A stretch of DNA of 11,945 bases, taken from CAYJEQ01 sp964370185 (GTDB lineage: Bacteria; Bacillota; Clostridia; Oscillospirales; Ruminococcaceae). The translations under genes were made by a program, and so were the position numbers. Every line of letters begins with the position of its first letter. Position 1 is the stretch's first letter. The stretch lies in contig CAYJIJ010000067.1 in the NCBI GenBank assembly GCA_964370185.1, positions 1-11,945 on the forward strand. The letters are read 5' to 3'. The notes under the pieces were generated by a model. That model worked only from the letters and a program-made list of their open reading frames with translations. It did no database searches and was not told the DNA's origin. Shown piece by piece: positions 6,039 to 11,945 of the stretch.

Positions 6039-6091
6039 CTACTACTACTACTATAATTATTATATTATATTATATATATATATTTATAATT
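6039..6091 (+). other. DnaA-trio repeats and AT-rich unwinding element
   Basis: CTA is repeated five times in phase (6039-6053); its complement is 3'-GAT, the published DnaA-trio unit. It is preceded by the GC patch GCCC and followed by about 37 bases that are A or T only until 6091. DnaA filaments load onto such trinucleotides to open the duplex. The sequence match is direct; the function is inferred from Bacillus. Confidence 0.75.
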
Positions 6092-6094
6092 TTC

Positions 6095-6108
6095 TATCTG
6101 TTTAAAAA
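6095..6108 (-). promoter_or_regulatory. Third copy of the TTTTTAAACAGATA motif
   Basis: TATCTGTTTAAAAA here is identical over 14 bases to 4367-4380 in the dnaA leader. It lies 37 bases before the dnaN start, at the right edge of the unwinding region. A shared operator or a DnaA site are both possible. Confidence 0.5.
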
Positions 6109-6131
6109 TATCTTATTAGATTATTAAATTT

Positions 6132-6137
6132 GGAGGT
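6132..6137 (+). promoter_or_regulatory. Ribosome binding site that fixes the dnaN TTG start
   Basis: GGAGGT lies 7 bases before TTG 6145. The only earlier in-frame start, TTG at 6130, overlaps this site and cannot be used with it. Confidence 0.8.
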
Positions 6138-6144
6138 AATTAAA

Positions 6145-7248
6145 TTGAATATAGTTTGCGAAAAATTCCTGCTCATTGATGCTGTAACAAATGTCTCCCG
6201 TGCTGTCTCTCCTAAATCGGTATTGCCCTCACTCGAAGGTGTGCTTATAAAAGTAAAGAATAACGAAATGAAAATATCGGGCTATGATCTCGAAATGGGT
6301 ATTTCAACTGTTATTCCCTGTAAAATGGAAGAAGGCGGAGATATAGTTATCTCTGCAAAGCTTTTTTTAGAGATGATAAAAAAGATGTCGGGCGATAATG
6401 TACATATAGAAGTGGATGAAAAGCTTCTTTGCACAATAAAAAGCGGTGTAACCGAATATACAATAATAGGACTTCCTGCAAAGGACTTCCCAGAGCTTCC
6501 TACAATAAGCGAAAGCAGTAGGGTTAAAATATCCCAATACAAACTTAAATCAATGATAAGCCAAACTCATTTTGCAATAGCACAAACTGATGCAAAACCA
6601 GTGCACACAGGCTCAATGTTTGATATTGCGGAAAATAATGCAAAATTAATATCGGTTGATGGATTTAGGCTTGCAATGCGCAATGAAAAAATGGACACAT
6701 CGGAAAACCACATATTTATAGTGCCTGGAAAAACACTTTCCGAAGTGGAGAAAATGCTCTCCGAAGAAGATGATGAAGTGGTAATTGATGTTTCAAGAAA
6801 ACATATTATTTTTAATATAAATGGCTATGAAATTATTTCCCGTCTGCTCGACGGTGATTTTTTAGACTATAAATCAGCAATACCAAAGAGCAGTACCACC
6901 ACAGTAACAATAAAAGTAAAAGATTTTATAAACTCCATTGAAAGAACTTCTCTTTTAATATCGGATAAAATAAAAAGCCCACTAAGAATTAAATTCCATG
7001 ACAATATGATAAAAATTTCCTGCTCAACCTCAATAGGTAAGGCATATGACGAAATGAAATGCCAAATTAAAGGCGAAGAGATTGAAATAGGATTTAATAG
7101 CAGATATCTGCTCGACGCACTAAAAGCTTCTGGATGCGACGAAATAGTGCTCGAAATAAATGGCCCACTCTCCCCAATGAGAATATTACCAACACAGGGG
7201 GAAGATTTTTTATTTTTAGTTTTGCCAGTTAGATTAAAATCGGAATAA
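6145..7248 (+). CDS. dnaN: DNA polymerase III sliding clamp (beta subunit)
   Basis: DnaN is the ring-shaped homodimeric clamp that tethers the replicative polymerase to DNA. The chosen start is TTG at 6145, giving MNIVCEKFLLIDAVTNVSRA, where this family begins. No ATG is available nearby. Length is 367 residues, typical of three repeated ~120-residue domains. Visible family landmarks are the early VLPSLEGVLIK segment, GYDLEMGISTVIP (about residues 46-58), AKDFPELP, VDGFRLAMR in the middle domain, and the hydrophobic C-terminal strand FLFLVLPVRL. The gene follows oriC. A 113-bp gap without a clear terminator or promoter leads to yaaA. The rare start codon may limit clamp synthesis; that is inference. 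Confidence 0.97.
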   Translation: MNIVCEKFLLIDAVTNVSRAVSPKSVLPSLEGVLIKVKNNEMKISGYDLEMGISTVIPCKMEEGGDIVISAKLFLEMIKKMSGDNVHIEVDEKLLCTIKSGVTEYTIIGLPAKDFPELPTISESSRVKISQYKLKSMISQTHFAIAQTDAKPVHTGSMFDIAENNAKLISVDGFRLAMRNEKMDTSENHIFIVPGKTLSEVEKMLSEEDDEVVIDVSRKHIIFNINGYEIISRLLDGDFLDYKSAIPKSSTTTVTIKVKDFINSIERTSLLISDKIKSPLRIKFHDNMIKISCSTSIGKAYDEMKCQIKGEEIEIGFNSRYLLDALKASGCDEIVLEINGPLSPMRILPTQGEDFLFLVLPVRLKSE

Positions 7249-7361
7249 TTTACCAAAAATAAATTATCCATAATAACTATTTTTAAAAAACTTACTTTTG
7301 TATGTTAAGCATTATAGATGGTAAATTAAATTTCTATTAGTAAAAGAATTTAGGTGATTTA

Positions 7362-7595
7362 GTGGAAAATATTATAAAAGAAACAATCATAATTAAAACA
7401 GAATTTATTAAGCTTGATAGCTTTTTAAAATTCAGTGGTGTTGCTGAAACAGGTGGCCATGCCAAAGAAATAGTTTTGGAGGGCGCTGTTAAGGTTAATG
7501 GTGAAGTTTGTACTATGAGGGGGAAAAAACTCTACAATGGCGATATTGTTGAGCTCGACAATTATATTTTAGAGGTTTCTAAAAATGAAAATTGA
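7362..7595 (+). CDS. yaaA: S4-domain RNA-binding protein YaaA (RlbA)
   Basis: This small S4-domain protein is normally encoded between dnaN and recF in Firmicutes and has been linked to ribosome assembly. It has 77 residues. The S4 fold is visible as FIKLDSFLKFSGVAETGGHAKEIVLEGAVKVNG, with GGHAKEIVLEGAVKVNGE as the conserved RNA-binding loop, then GKKLYNGDIVEL. The start is GTG at 7362, with AGGTG about 5 bases upstream. No ATG start is available in this region. The stop codon lies 11 bases inside recF (overlap 7585-7595), so translation of recF is probably coupled to it. Confidence 0.93.
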   Translation: MENIIKETIIIKTEFIKLDSFLKFSGVAETGGHAKEIVLEGAVKVNGEVCTMRGKKLYNGDIVELDNYILEVSKNEN

Positions 7596-8697
7596 TAGCC
7601 TAAACTTTAAAAATTTTAGAAATCTTATCGACCTTAATATATCTCCCTGCGACGGTGTGAATATAATATATGGCGAAAATGGTGTAGGAAAAACAAATAT
7701 AGTAGAGGGTATATGGCTTTTTAGTGGAAATAAAAGCTTTAGAGGAGTGTCGGAGAAGAGCTTAATAAACACCGATAAAGAAAAAATGGACAGAACAATG
7801 CTATCCATTAATTTTCATGATAATTATAGAGAGCAAAATGCAGAAATAATACTTAGCCCTCAAAAAAAATATTCACTAAATGAAATAGAAATATCGGGGA
7901 GGACAGCTCTTTCAGGTAAATTTTATGCAGTTATATTTTCTCCCATTCATTTAGAGCTGATAAAAAACGGCCCAGAGGAAAGAAGAAGATTTTTAGATAC
8001 CACAATCTGCCAGATAAAACCAAAATACCGCACGGTATTAAATGATTTTCACAAGGTAATTTATCAGCGAAATCATCTTTTAAAATCAATAGCGAGAAAT
8101 CCCTCACTTAAAGACACACTCGAGGTGTGGGACACTCATTTAGCAAGGCTTTCAGTAAGTGTCGCAAAGACAAGATACAGCTATTTAGAAAAGCTAAAAC
8201 CCCACGCAAAAGAGGTTTATGCAGGCATATCAAGAGGAAAAGAAGAGCTTTTTTTAAATTATAAGTCGCAATTATTTGACACTTTCGAACAAATAGATGC
8301 GGCATATTTTAAAGAGCAAATATCAAAAAATATAAGCGAAGATTTAAAAAATCTATCCACCACAATAGGGATACATAAGGATGATATGGAAATCCTTTTA
8401 GACGATAAAAATGCAAGGCAGTATGCCTCACAGGGTCAACAACGAAGCATTGTATTATCACTAAAGCTAAGCGAATGTGAAATAATTAAAGACACCACGG
8501 ACGAAAAGCCAATAGTACTTTTAGATGATGTTATGGGTGAGCTTGACCTGCATAGAAAGAGTTATCTATTAAATGAATTAAAAGACGGGCAGATATTTAT
8601 AACCTGCTGTGATGCAAAGGATTTTAAAGATATAAAAAAAGGAAAAGCCTTTTATATAAAAGATGGAGATGCGACCGAAGTTACAAATATAAATTAA
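7585..8697 (+). CDS. recF: DNA replication and repair protein RecF
   Basis: RecF is an SMC-like ATPase that, with RecO and RecR, loads RecA at single-strand gaps. The 370-residue protein has the start KIDSLNFKNFRNL, Walker A GENGVGKT (30-37), NGPEERRRFLD (128-138), VIYQRNHLLK (158-167), the ABC-type signature region ASQGQQRS (281-288), and Walker B IVLLDDVMGELD (310-321), all expected for a working enzyme. The strand after the D-loop reads IFITCCD, where many RecF have a Thr-rich version. The ATG overlaps the end of yaaA, and GAGGT inside yaaA serves as ribosome site. The last codons form one arm of a perfect 17-bp inverted repeat. Confidence 0.97.
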   Translation: MKIDSLNFKNFRNLIDLNISPCDGVNIIYGENGVGKTNIVEGIWLFSGNKSFRGVSEKSLINTDKEKMDRTMLSINFHDNYREQNAEIILSPQKKYSLNEIEISGRTALSGKFYAVIFSPIHLELIKNGPEERRRFLDTTICQIKPKYRTVLNDFHKVIYQRNHLLKSIARNPSLKDTLEVWDTHLARLSVSVAKTRYSYLEKLKPHAKEVYAGISRGKEELFLNYKSQLFDTFEQIDAAYFKEQISKNISEDLKNLSTTIGIHKDDMEILLDDKNARQYASQGQQRSIVLSLKLSECEIIKDTTDEKPIVLLDDVMGELDLHRKSYLLNELKDGQIFITCCDAKDFKDIKKGKAFYIKDGDATEVTNIN

Positions 8698-8724
8698 TAC
8701 TTTGAGAATTAATTTATATTTGTA
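8682..8724. repeat. 17-bp perfect inverted repeat across the recF stop codon
   Basis: TACAAATATAAATTAAT (8682-8698) pairs fully with ATTAATTTATATTTGTA (8708-8724) around a 9-base loop. The left arm is recF coding sequence including its TAA. The stem is almost all A-T and no U tract follows, so it is a poor classical terminator. It ends exactly where the structured repeat begins. Confidence 0.75.
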
Positions 8725-8905
8725 GTGAAAAGTGAAAAATGAATAGTGAAGAGTTAAGGTGTTTCGCCTATGGCGAAACGAAATGAAGTTTTACTTAATT
8801 TTTTTCAAAAAATTATGGGGTATGGGGCAAAGCCCCATGAAAAGAAAGGTAAATCCTAAAAAAATAATGTAGCAAATTTTGCGGAGCAAAAGAGCGGAAA
8901 TTTTG
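8724..8905 (+). repeat. Dispersed structured repeat, copy A (after recF)
   Basis: It starts with GTGAAAA-type direct repeats, then has four stem-loops: GTTTCGCC/GGCGAAAC (8761-8779), TAATTTTTT/AAAAAATTA (8796-8815), ATGGGGC/GCCCCAT (8822-8838) and TTTTGC/GCAAAA (8877-8891). It aligns end to end with copy B after gyrB (11396-11576). No open frame of note lies inside. Together with copy C it fills the 324-bp recF-remB gap, apart from the last 60 bases before remB, where I see only its ribosome site. It could be a non-autonomous mobile repeat or a structured 3' element. Confidence 0.8.
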
Positions 8906-8906
8906 T

Positions 8907-8962
8907 AGTGAAAAATGAATAGTGAAAAGTTAGTGTATTTTCACTTTGTGAAAATGATTTTT
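8907..8962 (+). repeat. Truncated copy C of the structured repeat
   Basis: The head GTGAAAAATGAATAGTGAAA nearly repeats the head of copy A and is followed by GTTAGTGT and a first stem-loop, ATTTTCAC/GTGAAAAT with loop TTT (8937-8955). The later stem-loops are absent. Confidence 0.65.
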
Positions 8963-9021
8963 AAATTTGTTTTGCCTAAAGAGAAACTTCCTCATTACTC
9001 ATAAAAACAAGGGGGAATAAA

Positions 9022-9297
9022 GTGTATCTACATTTGGGAAGTGATGTAGTGGTAAAGACCGAGGATATAATAGCAATACTCGACCTTGAAAATACCAGTA
9101 TATCTAAAATTACAAGGGCATATCTTGCAGGGATAGAAAAAAAGGGGTATGTGGTAAATGTATCTGAGGACATCCCGAAATCCTATGTGATATGCGATAG
9201 AGAGGGCGAAGTGAAAGTATATATTTCGCAGATATCGCCAAAAACCCTCAGCAAAAGAGCAGGATATATTAGTAATTTAAATATTAAATTGCATTGA
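9022..9297 (+). CDS. remB: Extracellular matrix regulatory protein RemB-like (DUF370)
   Basis: RemA/RemB-family proteins are small DNA-binding regulators; in Bacillus subtilis remB (yaaB) lies between recF and gyrB and affects biofilm matrix genes. The 91-residue protein starts MYLHLGSDVVVKTEDIIAILDLENT, closely matching the family N-terminus, then has KGYVVNVSEDIPKSYVICDREGEVKVYISQISPKTLSKRAGY, the YVI...VYxSQISxxTLxKR core. GTG at 9022 is chosen because AAGGGGGA sits about 6 bases upstream and the family begins MYxHLG at this point. The targets in this organism are unknown. It is flanked on both sides by copies of the structured repeat. Confidence 0.93.
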   Translation: MYLHLGSDVVVKTEDIIAILDLENTSISKITRAYLAGIEKKGYVVNVSEDIPKSYVICDREGEVKVYISQISPKTLSKRAGYISNLNIKLH

Positions 9298-9347
9298 TGA
9301 AAAAAGTTAAAGTGTTTTTATTTTGCAAATTTGCAAAGATGATTTAA
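9298..9347 (+). repeat. Truncated, diverged copy D of the structured repeat
   Basis: It directly follows the remB stop. GAAAAAAGTTAAAGTG resembles the repeat head. It is followed by the perfect 16-bp palindrome TTTGCAAATTTGCAAA (9322-9337) at the place of the first stem-loop, then GATTTAAAT, similar to the end of copy C. Confidence 0.45.
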
Positions 9348-9407
9348 ATAAAAGGGCGTCACTTTTCGCCTTAGCCAAATGCATTTGCAGAATTTATATA
9401 TATACAG

Positions 9408-9427
9408 GGATATGGTTTGCCATGTCC
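9408..9427 (+). promoter_or_regulatory. Hairpin in the gyrB leader
   Basis: GGATATGG pairs with CCATGTCC, 8 pairs with one G·U, around loop TTTG. It ends about 14 bases before the GGAG of gyrB. With its flanks (ACAGGG...TCCGTCC) it resembles the GTAGGG hairpin repeats downstream of gyrB. It may affect gyrB translation or simply be an inserted repeat. Confidence 0.5.
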
Positions 9428-9454
9428 GTCCTTAAAGAATGGAGCGTGTTTTAA

Positions 9455-11386
9455 ATGAATGAAGTAGAAAACAATGTAAATTATGGTGGTAGTGAGATAC
9501 AAGTACTTGAGGGACTCGAGGCGGTAAGAAAAAGGCCTGGAATGTATATAGGTTCCACAGGCCCTAAAGGGCTTCACCATCTTGTATATGAAATAGTAGA
9601 TAACTCCATTGACGAAGCACTTGCAGGCTATTGCAGTGAAATCATGGTGGAAATTTTACCCGATAATATAATAAGAGTAAAAGACAACGGTAGGGGTATA
9701 CCCGTGGGAATTCAGCCACAGATGGGAATACCTGCGGTTACCGTTGTATTTACCGTGCTCCATGCAGGTGGTAAATTTGGCGGTGGCGGATATAAGGTTT
9801 CGGGCGGTCTGCACGGGGTTGGTGCGTCGGTTGTTAATGCGCTTTCCGAGTGGCTTGAAGTAGAGGTGTGCGACGGTAAAAACCGCTACTATCAGCGCTT
9901 TGAAAGAGGCGATATAATTGAGGATTTAAAGATAGTTGGCGAAGCAGATTACACAGGCACACAAATTGCATTTAAAGCCGACTCTGCAATATTTGAAACC
10001 ACCGATTACGAATATGATGTACTTCTAAATCGCCTAAGAGAGCAGGCTTTCTTAAATGCAGGGGTAAATATAGTATTTGTTGATAATAGAAATGCCGAGC
10101 CAGTGGAGAATAAACTCTGCTACGAGGGTGGTATAAAGAGCTTTGTTGAGTACATTCACACACGCAAAGGCGTTGAATGTTTGCATGACGAGGTAATTCA
10201 TCTATGCTGCGAGGGTGAAAACCACTCAGCCGAAATTGCAATGCAGTATAACGACAGCTACAACGAACTGATACTCTCCTTTGCAAATAATATCGGCACC
10301 ACCGAGGGCGGTACACATGAGGCAGGATTTAAAGCCGCACTCACAAGGGCGATGAATGATTATGGCAAAAAATACAACCTCATAAAAGAGAGCGAGAAAA
10401 ATCTTTCCGGTGAGGATGTTAGAGAGGGGCTTACTGCGATTGTTTCGGTAAAGCTTACTGAAGCGCAGTTTGAAGGGCAGACCAAAACAAAGCTTGGCAA
10501 TAGCGAAATGCGAAGCATAGTGGATAATCTTTTATACGCAAAACTCATGACATTCATGGAGGAAAACCCTGCTGTTGGTAGAAATATTTTAGACAAAGCG
10601 GTAAATGCGGCAAGGGCGAGGGAAGCGGCACGAAAGGCGAGGGAGCTAACGAGAAGAAAATCAGCGCTTGAAACTGCGAGTCTCCCAGGTAAACTTGCCG
10701 ACTGCTCCGAAAAAGATGCCACACTCACTGAGATTTACATTGTCGAAGGGGACTCTGCTGGTGGTTCTGCTAAAAACGGCAGGGACAGAAGATTTCAGGC
10801 GATACTTCCACTTTGGGGTAAGATGCTAAATGTAGAAAAGGCGAGGCTTGATAAAGTTTATGGCAATGAAAAGCTAATGCCGGTTGTTACTGCGCTTGGT
10901 TGCGGTATTGGCGAGGAGTTTGATTTAGACAGGCTGAGATATGGCAAAATCATTATAATGGCGGATGCCGATGTTGATGGTTCGCATATCCGCACACTAC
11001 TCATGACATTCTTCTTTAGATTTATGCGTCCACTTGTAGAAAATGGACACATTTACATTGCACAGCCACCGCTTTACAAAGTGAGCAGGGGCAAGCAGAT
11101 AAGATATGCCTATGACGATGCACAGAGGGATGAATATATAAGAGAACTTAATCCTGAGAATGTGGGCAAGGTGGATATACAGAGATATAAAGGTCTTGGT
11201 GAGATGAATCCAGATCAGCTATGGGAAACCACAATGGATCCATCCGTGCGCACAATACTGAGAGTGGAACTACAAGACGCCCAGAAAGCGGATGAGATAT
11301 TTACAATACTTATGGGTGATAAGGTAGCACCGAGAAGAGAATTTATAGAAGCGAATGCAAAATATGTGCAGAATTTGGATATATAG
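9455..11386 (+). CDS. gyrB: DNA gyrase subunit B
   Basis: GyrB is the ATPase subunit of gyrase, which with GyrA introduces negative supercoils. The 643-residue length is that of the short Gram-positive type. The GHKL ATPase domain has YEIVDNSIDEA with E46 and N50, DNGRGIPVG (77-85), GGLHGVGASVVNAL (117-130) and the transducer lysine in QTKTKL (K344). The TOPRIM domain has EGDSAGGSAK (431-440) and the metal-binding DADVD (504-508). QRYKGLGEMNPDQLWETTMDP lies in the C-terminal tail. Residue 454, in ILPLWGKMLNVEKAR, is Trp where Escherichia coli has K447 and Bacillus has Arg. The ATG at 9455 has GGAG about 12 bases upstream. A leader hairpin precedes it and structured repeats follow. Confidence 0.98.
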   Translation: MNEVENNVNYGGSEIQVLEGLEAVRKRPGMYIGSTGPKGLHHLVYEIVDNSIDEALAGYCSEIMVEILPDNIIRVKDNGRGIPVGIQPQMGIPAVTVVFTVLHAGGKFGGGGYKVSGGLHGVGASVVNALSEWLEVEVCDGKNRYYQRFERGDIIEDLKIVGEADYTGTQIAFKADSAIFETTDYEYDVLLNRLREQAFLNAGVNIVFVDNRNAEPVENKLCYEGGIKSFVEYIHTRKGVECLHDEVIHLCCEGENHSAEIAMQYNDSYNELILSFANNIGTTEGGTHEAGFKAALTRAMNDYGKKYNLIKESEKNLSGEDVREGLTAIVSVKLTEAQFEGQTKTKLGNSEMRSIVDNLLYAKLMTFMEENPAVGRNILDKAVNAARAREAARKARELTRRKSALETASLPGKLADCSEKDATLTEIYIVEGDSAGGSAKNGRDRRFQAILPLWGKMLNVEKARLDKVYGNEKLMPVVTALGCGIGEEFDLDRLRYGKIIIMADADVDGSHIRTLLMTFFFRFMRPLVENGHIYIAQPPLYKVSRGKQIRYAYDDAQRDEYIRELNPENVGKVDIQRYKGLGEMNPDQLWETTMDPSVRTILRVELQDAQKADEIFTILMGDKVAPRREFIEANAKYVQNLDI

Positions 11387-11395
11387 GGCTTTTTA

Positions 11396-11576
11396 AGTGA
11401 AAAGTGAAAAGTGAAAAGTTAAGGTGTGGCTTTGCCACAAATTAAAGTTTTACTCGATTTTTTTCAAAAAATCGTGGGGTATGGGGCAACGCCCCATAAA
11501 TGGAAAGCGAAGCGATAAAATGCGAAGCCAAAAAAGAATGTAGCAATTTTTGTAAAGCAAAAGAGCGGAGATTTTA
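11396..11576 (+). repeat. Dispersed structured repeat, copy B (after gyrB)
   Basis: Three GTGAAAA units lead into four stem-loops in the same order as copy A: TGTGGC/GCCACA (11425-11439), CGATTTTTT/AAAAAATCG (11455-11474), ATGGGGC/GCCCCAT (11481-11497) and TTTTGT/GCAAAA (11548-11562, closing U·G). Between copies the stem bases change in pairs while the stems persist. It begins 10 bases past the gyrB stop, in the same orientation as the gene. Confidence 0.8.
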
Positions 11577-11605
11577 AGAAATCCAAAACAATGCGAATTT
11601 CCCAT

Positions 11606-11822
11606 TGTAGGGGCATGGCCCCTGTGCCCGAGAATTACGCAAATCTACAAAAGATACCTGCATACAAACGGTCACGGCAAGCCGTGACCCTACAATGATA
11701 CCGCAGTTTGCCCGAGGTAACGCACAATCAAAAAATAAATCGCAAAGTAGGGTTTGATGTGTGCATCGACCCGTCTAAGATTTCCTGCCCGTCAGGGTTT
11801 GATGTGGGCATCAGCCCCTACA
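11606..11822. repeat. Cluster of GTAGGG hairpin repeats (REP-like)
   Basis: Four short palindromic units alternate in orientation. First is TGTAGGGGCATGGCCCC... to CCCG (11606-11630). Next is CGG to CCCTACA with the perfect 9-bp stem GGTCACGGC/GCCGTGACC (11669-11694). Then GTAGGG...ACCCG with GATG/CATC at its centre (11747-11773), and CGTCAGGG...CCCCTACA, again GATG/CATC (11790-11822). The shared pattern is (T)GTAGGG, stem-loop, CCCG. The minus-strand form of the 58-bp array beside mnmE has the same ends. The gyrB-gyrA gap has no gene; the remaining bases 11823-11920 are A/C-rich with nothing recognised. Confidence 0.65.
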
Positions 11823-11931
11823 ATGACATCAAAAAAAACACACAAAGAGAAAACCCCACACCACCACCGCATCACAGACCATGCACCCCCCATTACAACA
11901 GCAACCCAAAATACCTATTTCGGAGGAAAAA

Positions 11932-11945
11932 ATGGAACAAAAAAG
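11932..11945 (+). CDS. gyrA: Probable start of gyrA (DNA gyrase subunit A)
   Basis: ATG at 11932 begins MEQK and is cut by the window end. CGGAGG lies about 6 bases upstream, a strong ribosome site. Only position (gyrA usually follows gyrB in Clostridia) and the ribosome site support the name; four codons cannot confirm it. Confidence 0.5.

Larger units (their letters stand above)
5786..6129 (+). other. Predicted replication origin (oriC), dnaA-dnaN intergenic region
   Basis: This gap without genes is extremely AT-rich. It holds DnaA-box-like sites in its left two thirds, then a GC patch (CAGCCCC, about 6033-6039), five CTA trinucleotides, and a pure AT stretch. This order (boxes, GC patch, trinucleotides, AT tract) matches the basal unwinding system described in Bacillus subtilis. 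The gene polarity, leftward on the left and rightward on the right, also fits bidirectional replication from here. Confidence 0.85.

Noticed and set aside
7249..7361. Promoter or terminator between dnaN and yaaA
   Set aside because: The gap is AT-rich, but no stem with a U tract and no convincing -35/-10 pair could be found by eye.
9972..10316. 114-codon minus-strand frame opposite gyrB, and other long frames opposite gyrB, dnaN, dnaA and rnpA
   Set aside because: They lie opposite strongly conserved genes, have no ribosome sites that I can see, and their proteins match nothing I recognise.

Overview
The window is the chromosomal origin neighbourhood of a low-G+C Gram-positive bacterium of the class Clostridia. 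The gene order is the classic Firmicutes one: mnmE, jag, yidC, yidD, rnpA and rpmH run leftward, and dnaA, dnaN, yaaA, recF, remB, gyrB and probably gyrA run rightward. RemB, the S4-domain YaaA, the KH/R3H Jag and a YidC without an obvious lipobox fit Clostridia. The style of DnaA and GyrB suggests an Oscillospiraceae-like gut lineage, but that is inference. A run of exactly 100 N inside a tandem repeat marks this as a draft or metagenome assembly.

Left arm (1-4062, all genes on the minus strand). This holds the 5' end of mnmE, a 58-bp tandem repeat array broken by the assembly gap, a terminator, jag, yidC, a 174-bp imperfect palindrome, yidD, rnpA, two hairpins that could reduce rnpA expression relative to rpmH, rpmH, and a near-consensus promoter. 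Together these make a ribosomal protein, the RNase P protein, and the membrane-insertion pair YidD/YidC with the RNA-binding protein Jag.

Origin (4063-6144). dnaA is flanked by two AT-rich regions. The dnaA-dnaN gap carries degenerate DnaA-box-like sites, a short GC patch, five tandem CTA trinucleotides (DnaA-trio pattern) and an AT-only stretch, so it is the likely unwinding site. A 13-14 bp motif, TTTTNAACAGATA, occurs as an inverted pair in the dnaA leader and once before dnaN. I found no perfect TTATCCACA anywhere in the window by eye.

Right arm (6145-11945, plus strand). dnaN uses a TTG start. yaaA and recF overlap. remB and gyrB follow, and the last bases look like the start of gyrA. 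These genes supply the sliding clamp, recombination mediator, biofilm-type regulator and gyrase. The gaps after recF, remB and gyrB contain a dispersed, strongly structured repeat. Its two long copies have four stem-loops whose stems differ in sequence but keep pairing. The gap before gyrA also carries GTAGGG-type hairpin repeats related to the array beside mnmE. The genes are ordinary housekeeping genes; the unusual material is in the intergenic repeats and the origin motifs.
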